Positions 63,359-64,000 of a stretch of DNA of 64,000 bases are shown one piece after another. Source of the stretch: UBA4479 sp963974935 (GTDB lineage Bacteria; Pseudomonadota; Alphaproteobacteria; Rhodospirillales; Casp-alpha2). The notes under the pieces were generated by a model. The model did no database searches. It was not told where the DNA came from and was given only the letters and a program-made list of their open reading frames with translations. Each line of letters begins with the position of its first letter. Position 1 is the first letter of the stretch. Both the position numbers and the translations under genes were made by a program. Location of the stretch: positions 496,001 through 560,000 of the forward strand of contig CAXBEV010000001.1 in the NCBI GenBank assembly GCA_963974935.1, given 5' to 3'.

Positions 63359-63386
63359 TTGATATAAAATAACTTAAACGTAACAT
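63359..63386 (+). promoter_or_regulatory. Probable lpxC promoter
   Basis: TTGATA (63359-63364) and TAACAT (63381-63386) are separated by 16 bases. The promoter lies in the 257-base gap between the ftsZ terminator and lpxC. Otherwise this gap holds no gene that I can see. Confidence 0.5.
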
Positions 63387-63401
63387 TTCGAAACAAATGT
63401 T
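63382..63401. promoter_or_regulatory. Dyad overlapping the lpxC promoter
   Basis: AACATTT-CGAAAC-AAATGTT is a perfect seven-base inverted repeat that covers the -10 element and the expected transcription start. It could be an operator or a 5' hairpin. Confidence 0.45.
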
Positions 63402-63514
63402 GATTTGAGGGGTGGTGGCCCGCTTGCTACACCCATACACAGGAAAACACCGGAAAAAATGTTCGAACCGGTAAACCAACGCAAGCAATAAGACCAACAA
63501 GGATAGTACGACTT

Positions 63515-64000
63515 ATGTTCGATCAACATGCAGACGCGCAAGACATTGTTCTGGACGGCACCGAAGTCCGTCAGCGCACGCTGAAAAATTCGATCGAATG
63601 TGATGGTGTCGGCCTGCATTCCGGTGCCAAGATTAAAATGCTTCTCAAGCCCGCTGCTGCAAATGCGGGCATTCGCTTTATTCGTACCGATGTGGCTGCC
63701 GCCGACGCTGTGATCCCGGCACGCTGGGATCGTGTTCGCGACACGCGTTTGTGCTCGCTGCTGGCAAATGATGCCGGCGTCACGGTGGGCACCGTCGAAC
63801 ATTTGATGGCCGCCCTTGCCGGGTGTGGCATCGATAACCTTGATATCGAACTCAACGGCGGCGAGGTCCCGGTGATGGACGGCAGCTCGCAGCCGTTCGT
63901 GGCGCTGATCGAACAGGTCGGTGTCGTCGACCAAGATGCGCCGCGCCGCGTCATCAAAATCTTGAAGCGAGTCGAGGTCGGTTTTGGTGCCGGTCACGTC
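63515..64000 (+). CDS. lpxC: UDP-3-O-acyl-GlcNAc deacetylase LpxC (5' part)
   Basis: LpxC is the zinc deacetylase that commits the cell to lipid A synthesis. The first 162 of roughly 300 residues are visible; the rest lies beyond the window. Signatures are QRTLKNSIECDGVGLHSG at 20-37, the zinc-site TVEHLMAAL with H96, and IELNGGEVPVMDGSSQPFV later. The ATG at 63515 follows AAGGA, though at a long distance of about 11 bases. A separate promoter and the ftsZ terminator set it apart from the dcw operon. Confidence 0.95.
   Translation, partial: MFDQHADAQDIVLDGTEVRQRTLKNSIECDGVGLHSGAKIKMLLKPAAANAGIRFIRTDVAAADAVIPARWDRVRDTRLCSLLANDAGVTVGTVEHLMAALAGCGIDNLDIELNGGEVPVMDGSSQPFVALIEQVGVVDQDAPRRVIKILKRVEVGFGAGHV

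Overview
The window is a stretch of an alphaproteobacterial chromosome. Three things show this: a canonical mre/mrd rod-shape operon, a complete mraZ-to-ftsZ division and cell-wall cluster followed by lpxC, and three TRAP-type receptors of the kind common in marine Rhodospirillales-like bacteria. I cannot name the genus. The start of mreB and the end of lpxC lie outside the window. Apart from a few short repeats and one decayed gene, the sequence is intact and densely coding.

Layout. 1-5351 (+): mreB (3' part), mreC, mreD, mrdA (PBP2), mrdB (RodA), the elongasome. 5492-11516 (+): a 2-hydroxyacid dehydrogenase, a Tat-exported DctP with DctQ and DctM, an amidase coupled to dctM, and a 58-aa membrane protein. 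11519-11829 (-): remnant of a GlcG-like gene. 11856-17795 (+): a small membrane protein, an FSA-like transaldolase, and a Gld-type ABC operon (ATPase, permease, GldG-like auxiliary protein, DUF4340 protein). 17876-25762 is mostly (-): a CBS protein, an M20 carbamoylase-like hydrolase / amidase / TAXI receptor operon, a lone (+) beta-lactamase-fold hydrolase, a threonine-dehydratase-like enzyme and a TolC-like porin. 25932-33543 (-): a DUF1445 protein, a second DctPQM and a fused HyuA-HyuB oxoprolinase, facing a divergent LysR gene. 33702-37098 (+): LysR, a second D-2-hydroxyacid dehydrogenase, a PilZ protein and a quinone oxidoreductase. 37115-39740 (-): a 43-aa membrane peptide, an M48 protease and a DUF898 protein. 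39811-43035 (+): a BASS-family transporter, a DUF3750 protein, a TerB-DnaJ protein and an AmpD-like amidase. Then RNase P RNA and a DUF805-like gene. 44288-63185: the MraZ-box promoter and mraZ-rsmH-ftsL-ftsI-murE-murF-mraY-murD-ftsW-murG-murC-murB-ddl-ftsQ-ftsA-ftsZ, ended by a strong terminator. From 63515: lpxC.

How it works together. The two ends supply the elongation and division machineries of the wall. The middle 30 kb looks like a scavenging region. Each of its three TRAP receptor loci is physically tied to enzymes that open amide, ureido or lactam bonds: amidase, M20 hydrolase plus amidase, and DUF1445 plus oxoprolinase. The DUF1445-DctPQM-oxoprolinase operon with its divergent LysR gene is the best candidate for a little-described system. 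I read it as uptake of a 5-oxoproline- or D-glutamate-type compound and its conversion to glutamate; this is inferred from families and gene order only.
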